Shown piece after piece: positions 47,208-57,370 of a stretch of DNA of 64,000 bases. Where the stretch lies: NCBI RefSeq assembly GCF_006716095.1, contig NZ_VFOK01000001.1, positions 2,821,375 to 2,885,374 of the forward strand, read 5' to 3'. This stretch comes from Barrientosiimonas humi (GTDB lineage Bacteria; Actinomycetota; Actinomycetes; Actinomycetales; Dermatophilaceae). The notes below the pieces were generated by a model. It saw only the letters and a program-made list of their open reading frames with translations. It was not told the origin of the DNA and did not search any database. Within the stretch, counting starts at the first letter, position 1. Each line of letters begins with the position of its first letter. The translations under genes were made by a program, and so were the position numbers.

Positions 47208-48023
47208 ATGGCGGGGCGATTCGTGGCCGTAGGCGACTCCTTCACAGAGGGCGTCGGCGACAGCAACGTGTTGTATCCCAACGGAGTTCGCGGGTGGGCC
47301 GACCGGATGGCGCGGCAGCTCGGCCGGCACGACCCGGCGTGGGAGTACGCCAATCTCGCCATCCGCAGCAAGGTGCTCGACGAGGTGGTCACCGAGCAGC
47401 TGGACCGGGCGCTCGAGCTCGACCCCACGGTCGTGTCGTTCTACGCCGGCGGCAACGACATCCTCGCGCTGCGGGTCGACATGGACTCGGTGCTGCAGCG
47501 CTACGAGGCCGCCCTGACCAGGCTGGTCGGCAGCGGCGCCCGGGTGCTGGTCTTCACCACGTTCGACCTGAAGATGTCGGCGATGCTCGAGCCGTTGAAG
47601 CGCCGGATCCGCTTCTACAACAACGGTGTTCGGCACCTGGCCGCGCTGCACGGCGCGCAGCTGGTCGATCACACCCAGTGGCGGGAGTACGACGACCCAC
47701 GCCTGTGGAGCCTCGACCGGATCCACATGTCGCGGCTGGGGCACAAACGGCTCGCGGGCTACGTCTGCGACTCGATCGGGGTGCCGCACACGCTGAAGAT
47801 CCCCGAGCTGCCCGACTGGGAGCCACGGCACTGGCGGCAGGTGGTGAAGGAGGAGCGGGTGTTCCTCCGCGACGAGGTGGTGCCGCTCGTACGTCGCCGG
47901 ATGAGCGGCGTGCGCGAGGGAGACACCCTGCAGCCGAAGTGGCCCGACCCCGTGCACCCCGCGGACGGGCTGAAGAAGCTCGCGCGCCAGCGGGCCGCCG
48001 AGGCCGACCGCGTCGCCCCCTGA
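47208..48023 (+). CDS. SGNH/GDSL-family hydrolase
   Basis: A 271-residue esterase or lipase-like protein. SGNH blocks are visible: GDSFTEG (catalytic Ser, residues 8-14), ANLAIRS (block II, with Ala in place of the usual Gly), GGNDILA (block III) and DRIHMSRLGH (catalytic Asp-His). No signal peptide, so cytoplasmic. The C-terminal 60 residues are basic and may be a separate extension. Substrate unknown. Downstream are tandem repeats and a terminator hairpin. Confidence 0.9.
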   Translation: MAGRFVAVGDSFTEGVGDSNVLYPNGVRGWADRMARQLGRHDPAWEYANLAIRSKVLDEVVTEQLDRALELDPTVVSFYAGGNDILALRVDMDSVLQRYEAALTRLVGSGARVLVFTTFDLKMSAMLEPLKRRIRFYNNGVRHLAALHGAQLVDHTQWREYDDPRLWSLDRIHMSRLGHKRLAGYVCDSIGVPHTLKIPELPDWEPRHWRQVVKEERVFLRDEVVPLVRRRMSGVREGDTLQPKWPDPVHPADGLKKLARQRAAEADRVAP

Positions 48024-48039
48024 GCAGCAGCCCCGCCAG

Positions 48040-48117
48040 GCAAGCCGATCGAGTAGCCCCGCGAAGCAAGCCGATCGAGTAGCCCCGCGAAGCAAGCCGA
48101 TCGAGTAGCCCCGCGAG
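48040..48117 (+). repeat. Three tandem copies of a 26-bp repeat
   Basis: GCAAGCCGATCGAGTAGCCC plus CGCGAA (26 bp) occurs three times without spacers, at 48040, 48066 and 48092; the third copy ends in G instead of A. A degenerate partial copy precedes them at 48031-48039. The related phrase GAGGGACGAGCGGGCGTATCGA follows. Such units resemble actinobacterial intergenic REP-like sequences. Confidence 0.85.
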
Positions 48118-48160
48118 GGACGAGCGGGCGTATCGAGATCGACGGCGGCACACATCGCAC

Positions 48161-48216
48161 GACGGCGGACCACTTGTGATGTGGTCCGCCGTCGTACTTT
48201 CTGGTCCGCCGTCGTC
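48161..48216. terminator. Three-arm hairpin, bidirectional terminator between the SGNH gene and hspR
   Basis: A perfect 13-bp stem (GACGGCGGACCAC with its complement, loop TTGTGAT, 48161-48193) is followed on the plus strand by TACTTTCT. A third arm (TGGTCCGCCGTCGTC, 48202-48216) repeats the second, allowing two alternative hairpins. It lies between convergent genes and can serve both. Confidence 0.75.
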
Positions 48217-48251
48217 GACGACGCAGGGAAGGTGAACCTGCCAGCCGCCGG

Positions 48252-48695
48252 TCAGCGGTGGTAGGGGCCGCGGGGGGTCCAGGGCGCCAGCGCCGTGGAC
48301 GTGGAGCGGCGCACCGGCCGCTCGCCCAGCCGCAGCGCGACGATCTGGCCGTCGGAGCCCGCGGCGAAGATGCGCCGGCCGGTCTGCTGCTCCAGCTGCT
48401 CGACCTGCTCGGTGAGCTCGCCGACGCGCGAGCGCAGCGCCTCGACCTGGTCCTGCAGCTCGAAGATCCGCCGTATGCCGGCGAGACTCACCCCGTCCTG
48501 CGACAGGCGCTGCACCTCGCTGAGGCGACGGATGTCGTGCGGGGAGTAGCGCCGGCCACCCCCTCCCGTGCGGGAGGGGGTGACCAGGCCGAGACGGTCG
48601 TACTGCCGCAGGGTCTGAGCGTGCATCCCGGCCAGCTCGGCGGCGACCGAGATGACGTAGACGGGAGCGGTGTCGCCCGAACCCCGGGGGCTCAT
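48252..48695 (-). CDS. hspR: Heat-shock repressor HspR (MerR family)
   Basis: A 147-residue MerR-type regulator and last gene of the dnaK operon. The helix-turn-helix reads [20 protein letters not shown], then [20 protein letters not shown], followed by a coiled-coil ([25 protein letters not shown]). HspR represses dnaK and clpB operons at HAIR boxes, with DnaK as co-repressor in known cases. HAIR-like boxes stand before both clpB and dnaK here. Its start overlaps the dnaJ stop by 4 nt (ATGA). Confidence 0.95.
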   Translation of the reverse strand: MSPRGSGDTAPVYVISVAAELAGMHAQTLRQYDRLGLVTPSRTGGGGRRYSPHDIRRLSEVQRLSQDGVSLAGIRRIFELQDQVEALRSRVGELTEQVEQLEQQTGRRIFAAGSDGQIVALRLGERPVRRSTSTALAPWTPRGPYHR

Positions 48696-49774
48696 CGCGT
48701 GGCCTTCTCCAGCAGGTCGGACCGCGGGTCGAGCCCCTCCTGCTGCTCCTGGTCGCGCAGCGCCTCGACGGCCTTGGTGGCCTCGTCGGTGAGGCGCTGC
48801 GGCACCACGACCTGCACCTTGGCGAGCAGGTCGCCGGTGCCCTTGCCGGTCTTGATGCCGCGGCCCTTGACGCGCAGCACGCGACCGCTGGGGGTGCCGG
48901 GCGCGACGCGCACCTTGACGGGCTTGCCGTCGAGCGTCGGCACCTCCACGGTCGCGCCCAGCGCGGCCTCGGCGAAGGTGACCGGCAGGTCGACGGTGAG
49001 GTTGCGCCCGTCGCGGCCGAACACCGGGTGCGGCTCGACCGAGACGTGCAGGATCAGGTCGCCGGCCTTGGCGCCGGGCTGACCCGGCTCGCCCTTGCCG
49101 CGCAGCCGGACCTTCTGCCCGTCCTTGACGCCCGCCGGGATGCGCGCGGTGACGGTCTTGCCGTCGGAGTCGCGCAGCGTCACGGTGTCACCGGACGCGG
49201 CCTGGCGGAACGACAACGAGGCGTTGGCCTCGACGTCGCGGCCGGGTCGCGGGCCGGCGGGGGCGCCGTACTCGGAGTAGCCGCCGTAGTCGGAGTAGCC
49301 ACCACGGCCGCCGCCGAACGCCCCGCCGAACGGCGAGCCGCCCTGACCGCCGAGGCCGGACAGCAGGTCCTCCAGGCTGATGCCCTCGGCACCGCCACCG
49401 GTGGAGTAGCGCACGCGGGTGCCGCCCGGGCCACCCGGACCGCCGGCACCGAAGGCGCTGAAGATGTCCTCGAAGCCACCGGCGCCGCCGCCACCGCCGG
49501 GCCCTCCGGCACCCGCGGTGAACCGGGCACCGCCGCGGACCATCTGGCGTACGGCGTCGTACTCCTGGCGCTTCTCGGGGTCGGACAGGACCGCGTTGGC
49601 CTCGCCGATCTCCTTGAACTTCTGCTCGGCCGCGGCGTCACCCGGGTTCTTGTCGGGGTGCCACTTGCGGGCCAGCTTGCGATAGGCCTTCTTGATGTCG
49701 CTCTCGGACGCGTCCTGCGGGACGCCGAGAACGGAGTAGAAGTCCTTCTCGAACCAGTCTTGACTCGCCATCAC
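48692..49774 (-). CDS. dnaJ: DnaJ co-chaperone lacking the zinc-finger domain
   Basis: A 360-residue J-protein. The J domain is complete ([19 protein letters not shown] with the HPD motif), then a long Gly/Phe-rich linker (about 75-170, [16 protein letters not shown] and [13 protein letters not shown]). The two C-terminal substrate-binding domains follow. The CxxCxGxG zinc fingers of classic DnaJ are absent, so this is a type B (DnaJB/CbpA-like) co-chaperone in the operonic position. Lies between grpE and hspR, and overlaps hspR by 4 nt. Confidence 0.95.
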   Translation of the reverse strand: MMASQDWFEKDFYSVLGVPQDASESDIKKAYRKLARKWHPDKNPGDAAAEQKFKEIGEANAVLSDPEKRQEYDAVRQMVRGGARFTAGAGGPGGGGGAGGFEDIFSAFGAGGPGGPGGTRVRYSTGGGAEGISLEDLLSGLGGQGGSPFGGAFGGGRGGYSDYGGYSEYGAPAGPRPGRDVEANASLSFRQAASGDTVTLRDSDGKTVTARIPAGVKDGQKVRLRGKGEPGQPGAKAGDLILHVSVEPHPVFGRDGRNLTVDLPVTFAEAALGATVEVPTLDGKPVKVRVAPGTPSGRVLRVKGRGIKTGKGTGDLLAKVQVVVPQRLTDEATKAVEALRDQEQQEGLDPRSDLLEKATR

Positions 49775-49814
49775 ACCTCCTTTGCCGGATGGCTGGTCGG
49801 TCTTCTCGTGGGCA

Positions 49815-50533
49815 TCAGGCCGGGTCGGCCACGCTCACCCGCGCAGCGCGGACGACGCGGTCGCCGATCTTGTAGCCCGGCTGCATGACCTGCACGACCG
49901 TGGTGCCCTCGCTGCCCTCGGGCAGGTCGGCCTGCACGTGCATGAGCGCCTCGTGCAGCGTCGGGTCGAACGCCTCGCCCTTGGCGCCGATGCTCTGCAC
50001 GCCGAAGCGGGTGAGCGTCGACTCGAGCTTGTCGGCGATCTTCGCGAAGGGCGTGCCCTCGGCCAGGTCGCCGTGCTCGCGCGCGAGGTGGATGTCGTCC
50101 ATCACCGGCAGCAGCGCCTCGACCACCGAGCCGATCGCGGCGTCGCGGTCCTTGGGCCGCTCCCGCTTCATCAGCTCGCGGTAGTTGTGGAAGGCCGCCT
50201 TCTCGCGCAGCAGCTGGTCCTGCAGCTCGGCGGCGCGCTCGTCGGCACCGCCCTCGTTCTGTACGTCGGTCTCGCCCTGGGCGGGACCGCTCCCCGGGGC
50301 GCCGGCCGGCGCCTCGGGCTGGGGGGTGGAGCCGGGGGCCTGCTGACCGGTCGGGTCGACCGGCTGCTCGGGCCCGGGCTCGGGGTTCTGCTGGCTCACA
50401 GCCGAATCTCCTTCTGCCGCACCGCTGTCGCGCACCTTCCCAGTCTGCGGGTCGATGCGGCGCTTGTCGCGGATGACGGGGCGGCCGTCGTCCTCCGCCG
50501 GCTCCTGGGAGCCGGCGGAGGAGTAGGCGTCGG

Positions 50534-50537
<4 letters not shown>
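49815..50537 (-). CDS. grpE: Nucleotide exchange factor GrpE
   Basis: A 240-residue GrpE that releases ADP from DnaK. The conserved part starts near residue 100 with a long helix ([29 protein letters not shown]) and ends with the beta-domain ([16 protein letters not shown], then [21 protein letters not shown]). The first 100 residues are a disordered Pro/Gln/Glu-rich leader, longer than in typical GrpE. It starts within the last codons of dnaK (4-nt overlap). Confidence 0.96.
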
Positions 50538-52432
<1,895 letters not shown>

Positions 52433-52497
52433 GTGTGTTGACTCCTCGTGAGTTCGGGGTGCGGCACCGGGTGCGGCGCCGCGTCTGACTAGGTCTG

Positions 52498-52527
52498 ACT
52501 CAACTCCTGGCCGCCCGAGCCTGTCAA
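52498..52527 (-). promoter_or_regulatory. dnaK: Probable promoter of the dnaK operon
   Basis: On the minus strand TTGACA (52522-52527 in plus coordinates) is followed after 18 bp by TTGAGT, a weak -10 (52498-52503). The HAIR-like box lies 16 bp upstream of the -35. Perfect TTGACA is uncommon in this sequence, which supports the assignment. Confidence 0.5.
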
Positions 52528-52543
52528 GATCGGACTCCGCAAA

Positions 52544-52564
52544 GTTGCGTTCACTAGGCTCAAC
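52544..52564. promoter_or_regulatory. HAIR-like HspR operator of the dnaK operon
   Basis: Minus-strand GTTGAGC-N7-ACGCAAC keeps the TTGAG core and most of the second arm of the HAIR consensus CTTGAGT-N7-ACTCAAG (10 of 14 matches). It sits about 110 bp upstream of dnaK, the gene expected to carry such a site. Confidence 0.65.
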
Positions 52565-52683
52565 CTTGGGACGGGGGGTTCTGTTCCGGGTCACCCGGGT
52601 TGCGCGACGTGATCTGCGTCACACGCTACGCGCGGGACAGCGGGCGCGGTCGGTTGCCGCCGCGATCGCTGCGCGAGCACGTC

Positions 52684-52739
52684 GAGTGGTCACTCGTTGT
52701 CGGTACGCACGCGCCGGCACCCGCAACGAGTGACCACTC
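52684..52739 (-). terminator. Long inverted repeat downstream of the copper ATPase
   Basis: A perfect 16-bp stem, GAGTGGTCACTCGTTG and its complement, flanks a 24-nt loop, about 30 bp after the ATPase stop. The stem half is itself partly palindromic (GAGTGGTCACTC), so a cruciform or two small hairpins are also possible. Terminator is the simplest reading. Confidence 0.55.
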
Positions 52740-52769
52740 GGCGGGTGCCGGTCGGCGGGCGGTCGGGCG

Positions 52770-54869
52770 TCAGCCCGTGAGGTCGCGCGGGCGCAGGTCG
52801 AGGCGGCGCAGCAGCTGGGCGTTCAGCGCGACGACGACGGTGGAGGCCGACATCAGGATCGCGCCGACCGACATCGGCATCGTGATGCCCACGGGCGCCA
52901 GCACCCCGGCGGCCAGCGGCACCGCGACGAGGTTGTAGCCGGCGCCCCACACGAGGTTCTGCACGCTCTTGGCGTACGTCGCCTGGGACAGCTCCATCAC
53001 CGACACCACCGAGCACGGGTCGTCGGAGGCCAGGATGATCCCGGCCGAGCCGATCGCCACGTCGGTGCCGGCGCCGATCGCGATGCCGACGTCGGCGGTG
53101 GCCAGGGCGGGGGCGTCGTTGACGCCGTCGCCGACCATCGCGACCTTGCGCCCCTCGCCCTGCAGCTCGGCGACGGACGAGGCCTTGTCCTCCGGGCGTA
53201 CACCGGCGTAGAAGCGGTCGATGCCCAGCTCCTCGGCGACGGCCGCGGCCACCGGCTCGGCGTCGCCGGTGATCATCACGACCTGCACGTCGCGGTCGTG
53301 CAGCTGCTCCACCGCGGCGCGCGACTCGGCGCGGATCTCGTCGGCGAGCCGCAGCGCGCCGGCGATGCGCCCGTCGACCGCGACGTGCAGCACGATCGCG
53401 CCCTCGGACTTCCACGGGTCGGTGGCAGCCAGCTCCTCGCCGCCGACCTCGCGCACCATCGCCGGGCCGCCGACGCGCACCTCGCGCCCGTCGACCGTCG
53501 CGGTGACACCCACCGCCGGCGCCGAGGTGAAGTCGGTCGCGCGAGGCACCTGCAGGTCACGCTCCTGCGCGGCGCGGACGATCGCCCGGGCCAGCGGGTG
53601 CTCCGAATCTGCTTCTGCCGCAGCGGAGTACGCCAGCAGCTGCTCCTCGTCGAGCCCGGACTCCGCGGCCGGCGACGCGGCGGTGACGGCCGGGCGGCCC
53701 TTGGTGAGCGTGCCGGTCTTGTCGAAGATCACGGTGTCGACCGTGCGCATCGACTCCATCTCGAGGCGGCTCTTCACGAGGATGCCGGCGCTCGCGGCGC
53801 GCTCGGTGGCGATCGAGACCACGAGCGGGATGGCGAGACCCAGGGCGTGGGGGCAGGCGATGACCAGCACGGTGATCGCGCGGGTCACCGCGTCCTCCGG
53901 GGTGCCGACGACCGTCCACACCGTCGCGGTGATCAGGGCGGCGCCGAGCGCGAACCAGAAGAGCCAGCCCGCGGCCCGGTCGGCGAGGCGCTGGGCGCGG
54001 CTGGCCGACCCCTGCGCCTCGGCCACGAGGCGCTGGATGCCGGCGAGCGCGGTCTCGTCGCCGGTCGCGGCGACCTCGACGCGCAGACCCGAGTCGGTCG
54101 CGACGGTGCCGGCGACGACCTGGTCACCCGGCCCACGGCGTACGGGCTTGGACTCGCCCGTGATCATCGACTCGTCGAGCGAGGCGCTGCCGTCGATCAC
54201 CTTGCCGTCAGCGGGAACTCGGCCGCCGGGGCGCACGAGCACGACGTCGCCGACGCGCAGGTCGGCGGGCGCGACGCTGACCACCTGGTCGCCCTCGACG
54301 CGCTCGGCCTCGTCGGGCAGCAGGGCCGCGAGCGAGTCGAGCGCCGAGGTGGTCTGGGCCAGCGAGCGCATCTCGATCCAGTGGCCGAGCAGCATGATCA
54401 CGACCAGCAGCGCCAGCTCCCACCAGAAGTCGAGGTCGTGCGGCAGCAGGCCGAGCGTCGCGCCCCACGAGGCGACGAACGCGACGGTGAGCGCGAGCGC
54501 GACGAGGAGCATCATCCCGGGCCGGCGGGCTCGGATCTCGTCGACGGCGCCGGTGAGGAACGGGCGGCCGAACCAGACGTACAGGATCGTGCCGAGCACC
54601 GGCGACACCCACGACAGGCCGGGCACGTCGGGCAGCGAGTAGCCGAGCAGGTCGGCGAACATCCCCGACAGCAGCACGGTCGGCACCGCGAGGATCAGCG
54701 ACCCCCAGAAGAGCCGGCGGAACATCGCGACGTGGTCGCCGTGCCCGCCGTGGCCTCCCCCGTGGCCCTGGTGGTCACTCTGCTGACTCTCGCCCCCGCC
54801 GCCGTGGTCCTCGTGCTGGGCGTGGTCGTGCTCCTGGTGCTCGACGTGCTCCCCGGTGTGCTCTCGCAT
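52770..54869 (-). CDS. copB: Copper-translocating P-type ATPase, CopB type
   Basis: A 699-residue P1B ATPase. The first 50 residues are His/Asp/Gly-rich (HEDHGGGG, GHGGGHGGHGDH) in place of a CxxC domain. The membrane motif reads ACPHALG (CPH rather than CPC, typical of CopB), with the phosphorylation site DKTGT near residue 381, a TGES actuator (MITGES) and the hinge GDGVNDAP. Such pumps export copper or silver ions. The start ATG lies 6 nt after a -10 element, so the mRNA is probably leaderless, and a CsoR-like palindrome fills the promoter spacer. Confidence 0.93.
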   Translation of the reverse strand: MREHTGEHVEHQEHDHAQHEDHGGGGESQQSDHQGHGGGHGGHGDHVAMFRRLFWGSLILAVPTVLLSGMFADLLGYSLPDVPGLSWVSPVLGTILYVWFGRPFLTGAVDEIRARRPGMMLLVALALTVAFVASWGATLGLLPHDLDFWWELALLVVIMLLGHWIEMRSLAQTTSALDSLAALLPDEAERVEGDQVVSVAPADLRVGDVVLVRPGGRVPADGKVIDGSASLDESMITGESKPVRRGPGDQVVAGTVATDSGLRVEVAATGDETALAGIQRLVAEAQGSASRAQRLADRAAGWLFWFALGAALITATVWTVVGTPEDAVTRAITVLVIACPHALGLAIPLVVSIATERAASAGILVKSRLEMESMRTVDTVIFDKTGTLTKGRPAVTAASPAAESGLDEEQLLAYSAAAEADSEHPLARAIVRAAQERDLQVPRATDFTSAPAVGVTATVDGREVRVGGPAMVREVGGEELAATDPWKSEGAIVLHVAVDGRIAGALRLADEIRAESRAAVEQLHDRDVQVVMITGDAEPVAAAVAEELGIDRFYAGVRPEDKASSVAELQGEGRKVAMVGDGVNDAPALATADVGIAIGAGTDVAIGSAGIILASDDPCSVVSVMELSQATYAKSVQNLVWGAGYNLVAVPLAAGVLAPVGITMPMSVGAILMSASTVVVALNAQLLRRLDLRPRDLTG

Positions 54870-54875
54870 AGCCCA

Positions 54876-54904
54876 TGTATACCCCCTAGGGGTATTGCTG
54901 GCAA
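54876..54904 (-). promoter_or_regulatory. copB: copB promoter
   Basis: On the minus strand TTGCCA (54899-54904) and TATACA (54876-54881) are separated by exactly 17 bp. The ATG begins 6 nt after TATACA, placing transcription start at or next to the start codon. Confidence 0.75.
54879..54895. promoter_or_regulatory. CsoR-like copper operator
   Basis: ATACCCC-CTA-GGGGTAT is a perfect 7-bp inverted repeat of the GTATACCCCC-type recognised by CsoR copper-sensing repressors. It overlaps the -10 and the spacer of the copB promoter. No csoR gene was found in the window. Confidence 0.75.
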
Positions 54905-54954
54905 GCGGGGCTCAGCGGTCTCGCCCTGTCCGCTTGTGCTCCTACGGTCCGGCC

Positions 54955-57189
54955 ATGGAGCAGCGCTCGATCCGCATCCGCGGAGCCCGCACGAACAATC
55001 TCGACGGCCTCGACCTCGACCTGCCGCGCAGCACCCTGGTCACCGTGGTCGGCGTCTCCGGCTCGGGGAAGTCCTCGCTGGTCTTCGACACGATCGCCGC
55101 CGAGGCGGGGCACCAGGTCAACGAGACCTATCCGCCGTTCACCCGCAACCGCCTACCCCGCTGGACCCGCCCGGACGTCGAGCGGCTCGACGGCCTGTCC
55201 CCCGTGGTCGTGATCGACCAGCGGCGACTCGGCGGCAACGCCCGATCCACGGTCGGCACCATCACCGACGCGTGGACCTATCTGCGGCTGCTGTTCTCGC
55301 GGGTGGCACAGCCGTACGTCGGGGAGTCGAACCACTTCTCCTTCAACGACCCGCTGGGCATGTGCCCGACGTGCTCGGGCCTCGGCGAGGTGGTGGTCCC
55401 GGCGGTCGAGGAGTTCCTCGACCTCGACCGCAGCCTGGCGGGTGGTGCGATCCGGCTGCCGGGGTTCGGGAACGGCGGTTACTGGTTCCGGCAGTACGCC
55501 GACATCGGCTCGTTCGACGCCAGCACCCCGCTGCGGGAATGGACTCCGCACGAGCGCGAGGCGCTGCTGCACGGCGGGCCGGCCGCAGCCCGGCTGGGCA
55601 CCCGACCACCCGCCGACTACGAGGGCGTCGTCGAGCGGTTCGAGCGGATCTACCTGCACACCTCCGACACGGTCTCGGACCGCAAGCGCGAGACGATCGA
55701 GCGCTTCACCCGCTCGCAGACCTGCCCCGACTGCGGTGGTGAGCGGCTCAACCCCGACAGCCGTGCGGCGAGGTTGCTCGACCGGACCATCGGCGAGATG
55801 TCGCGCCTGGAGGTCACCGAGCTGCTGGACGTCGTTCGTGCCGTTGACGATCCGACCGTCGCGCCGGTCGTCGCCGAGCTCGCCGAGCGGCTCGGGGCAA
55901 TGGTCACGATCGGCCTCGGCTACCTGCACCTGGGACGGGCGACGAGCACTCTCTCCGGCGGCGAGGCGCAGCGGATCAAGACCGTGAAGCACCTCGGGTC
56001 GAGCCTGATCGAGATGCTGTACGTCTTCGACGAGCCCACCGTCGGGCTGCACCCGCACGACGTCGGATCGATGGTGGAGCTGCTGACCCGGCTGCGCGAC
56101 AAGGGCAACAGCGTGCTCGTGGTCGAGCACGACCCCGCCGTCATGGCCGCCTCCGACCAGGTGGTCGAGATCGGACCGGGCGCCGGCGGCGAGGGAGGTC
56201 GGCTCGTCTTCCAGGGCACGTACGCCGAGCTCACCACCGCGGACACCCCCACCGGCGACGCGCTGTCGACCCAGCAGCCGCTCACCACCGACCCGCGCGA
56301 ACCCACCGGCTGGCTGCGGGTCGACGACGCCACCCGCAACAACCTCGACCACGTCACGGTCGACGTGCCCTGCGGGGTGCTGACCGCGCTCACGGGCGTG
56401 GCCGGTTCCGGAAAGTCAAGCCTCGCAATGGAACTCGTCGGGCAGCATGGCGCGATCGTCGTCGACCAGAAGGCCGTGGCGACGAGCCGGCGTTCGACGC
56501 CGACGACGTACACCGGGATCGCGGCGCCGATCCGTCGACTGTTCGCGAAGACCAACGGGGTGCCAGCCTCGCTGTTCAGCGCCAACTCCGACGGTGCCTG
56601 CCCGGACTGTCGCGGCCTGGGCGTGCGATACACCGACCTGGCGTTCATGGACGGGCAGGAGACGGTGTGCGAAACCTGCCACGGGCGACGCTTCAAGAAC
56701 GAGGTGCTGCAGCACACGGTCGACGGCCTGAGCATCGCCGACCTCGACGACCTGCCGATCACCGAGGCGCTGAAACGCTTGGACGACAAGGCGGTTCGGC
56801 GTGGGTTGGAGCACCTCGACGCGGTGGGCCTGGGATACCTACGGCTCGGGCAGTCGCTCAGCACCTTGTCGGGCGGCGAGGCGCAGCGGGTCAAGATCGC
56901 CAAGGAGCTGCGCGAGACCGCCGTGCCGACGACGTACGTCCTCGACGAGCCGACCACCGGCCTGCACCTGCGCGACATCGGCACGCTGCTCGGCGTGCTC
57001 GACGCGCTGCTGGACCAGGGGCACACGGTCGTGGTCATCGAGCACAACCTCGACGTGATCCGCCGAGCCGACTGGGTGATCGACCTCGGACCGGGTCCGG
57101 GGCGGCACGGCGGCCGGGTGCTGTTCAAGGGGCCCGTCGCGCAGCTGCGCGGGACCGTCACGGCCGAGGCGCTCGGGCTGGGCAGCTGA
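54955..57189 (+). CDS. UvrA-like ABC-type ATPase (UvrA2/DrrC-like)
   Basis: A 744-residue, two-ATPase protein of the UvrA family. Walker A motifs GVSGSGKSS (about 33-41) and GVAGSGKSS (about 480), signatures LSGGEAQRIK and LSGGEAQRVK, and zinc-type pairs CPTCSGLG, CPDCGGERL, CPDCRGLG and CETCHGRR are visible. Classic UvrA is about 950 residues; this is the shorter class II form without the UvrB-binding and full insertion domains, found as UvrA2 or drug-resistance DrrC proteins. Probable role: resistance to a DNA-binding compound. ATG at 54955; divergent from copB, with the shared intergenic region about 85 bp. Confidence 0.9.
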   Translation: MEQRSIRIRGARTNNLDGLDLDLPRSTLVTVVGVSGSGKSSLVFDTIAAEAGHQVNETYPPFTRNRLPRWTRPDVERLDGLSPVVVIDQRRLGGNARSTVGTITDAWTYLRLLFSRVAQPYVGESNHFSFNDPLGMCPTCSGLGEVVVPAVEEFLDLDRSLAGGAIRLPGFGNGGYWFRQYADIGSFDASTPLREWTPHEREALLHGGPAAARLGTRPPADYEGVVERFERIYLHTSDTVSDRKRETIERFTRSQTCPDCGGERLNPDSRAARLLDRTIGEMSRLEVTELLDVVRAVDDPTVAPVVAELAERLGAMVTIGLGYLHLGRATSTLSGGEAQRIKTVKHLGSSLIEMLYVFDEPTVGLHPHDVGSMVELLTRLRDKGNSVLVVEHDPAVMAASDQVVEIGPGAGGEGGRLVFQGTYAELTTADTPTGDALSTQQPLTTDPREPTGWLRVDDATRNNLDHVTVDVPCGVLTALTGVAGSGKSSLAMELVGQHGAIVVDQKAVATSRRSTPTTYTGIAAPIRRLFAKTNGVPASLFSANSDGACPDCRGLGVRYTDLAFMDGQETVCETCHGRRFKNEVLQHTVDGLSIADLDDLPITEALKRLDDKAVRRGLEHLDAVGLGYLRLGQSLSTLSGGEAQRVKIAKELRETAVPTTYVLDEPTTGLHLRDIGTLLGVLDALLDQGHTVVVIEHNLDVIRRADWVIDLGPGPGRHGGRVLFKGPVAQLRGTVTAEALGLGS

Positions 57190-57214
57190 GGCTGGACCGA
57201 GCCCACAGGCCCCC

Positions 57215-57280
57215 ATGAAGCCGGGTTAGGTGCGTTTGACCCTGATGCATTGAGGTCAAACGCACGTAACCCGGTTTCAT
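57215..57280. repeat. Long hairpin-forming inverted repeat
   Basis: Two 27-bp arms (57215-57241 and 57254-57280) are complementary at 25 of 27 positions, with a 12-nt loop. The arms read ATGAAGCCGGGTTAGGTGCG on the left and end ACCCGGTTTCAT on the right. It lies 26 bp after the UvrA-like stop. It may end that transcript, but arm length and the two compensated-looking mismatches also suit a mobile palindromic repeat. Confidence 0.7.
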
Positions 57281-57370
57281 GCTCGGGAGATGGCCTTGGC
57301 CCGGTTGCGCGGTGGGGTCGATCGGGGCTCGTGCGGGGCGATCCGGTCGCGGGTGCGGTATTGGTTGAGC

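Noticed and set aside
48031-48117. Possible small CRISPR array
   Set aside because: The repeats are directly adjacent without spacers, and no cas gene is in the window.
52600-52938. 112-residue plus-strand frame between dnaK and copB
   Set aside because: It crosses the inverted repeat and the copB 3' end in antisense and has no protein-like features.
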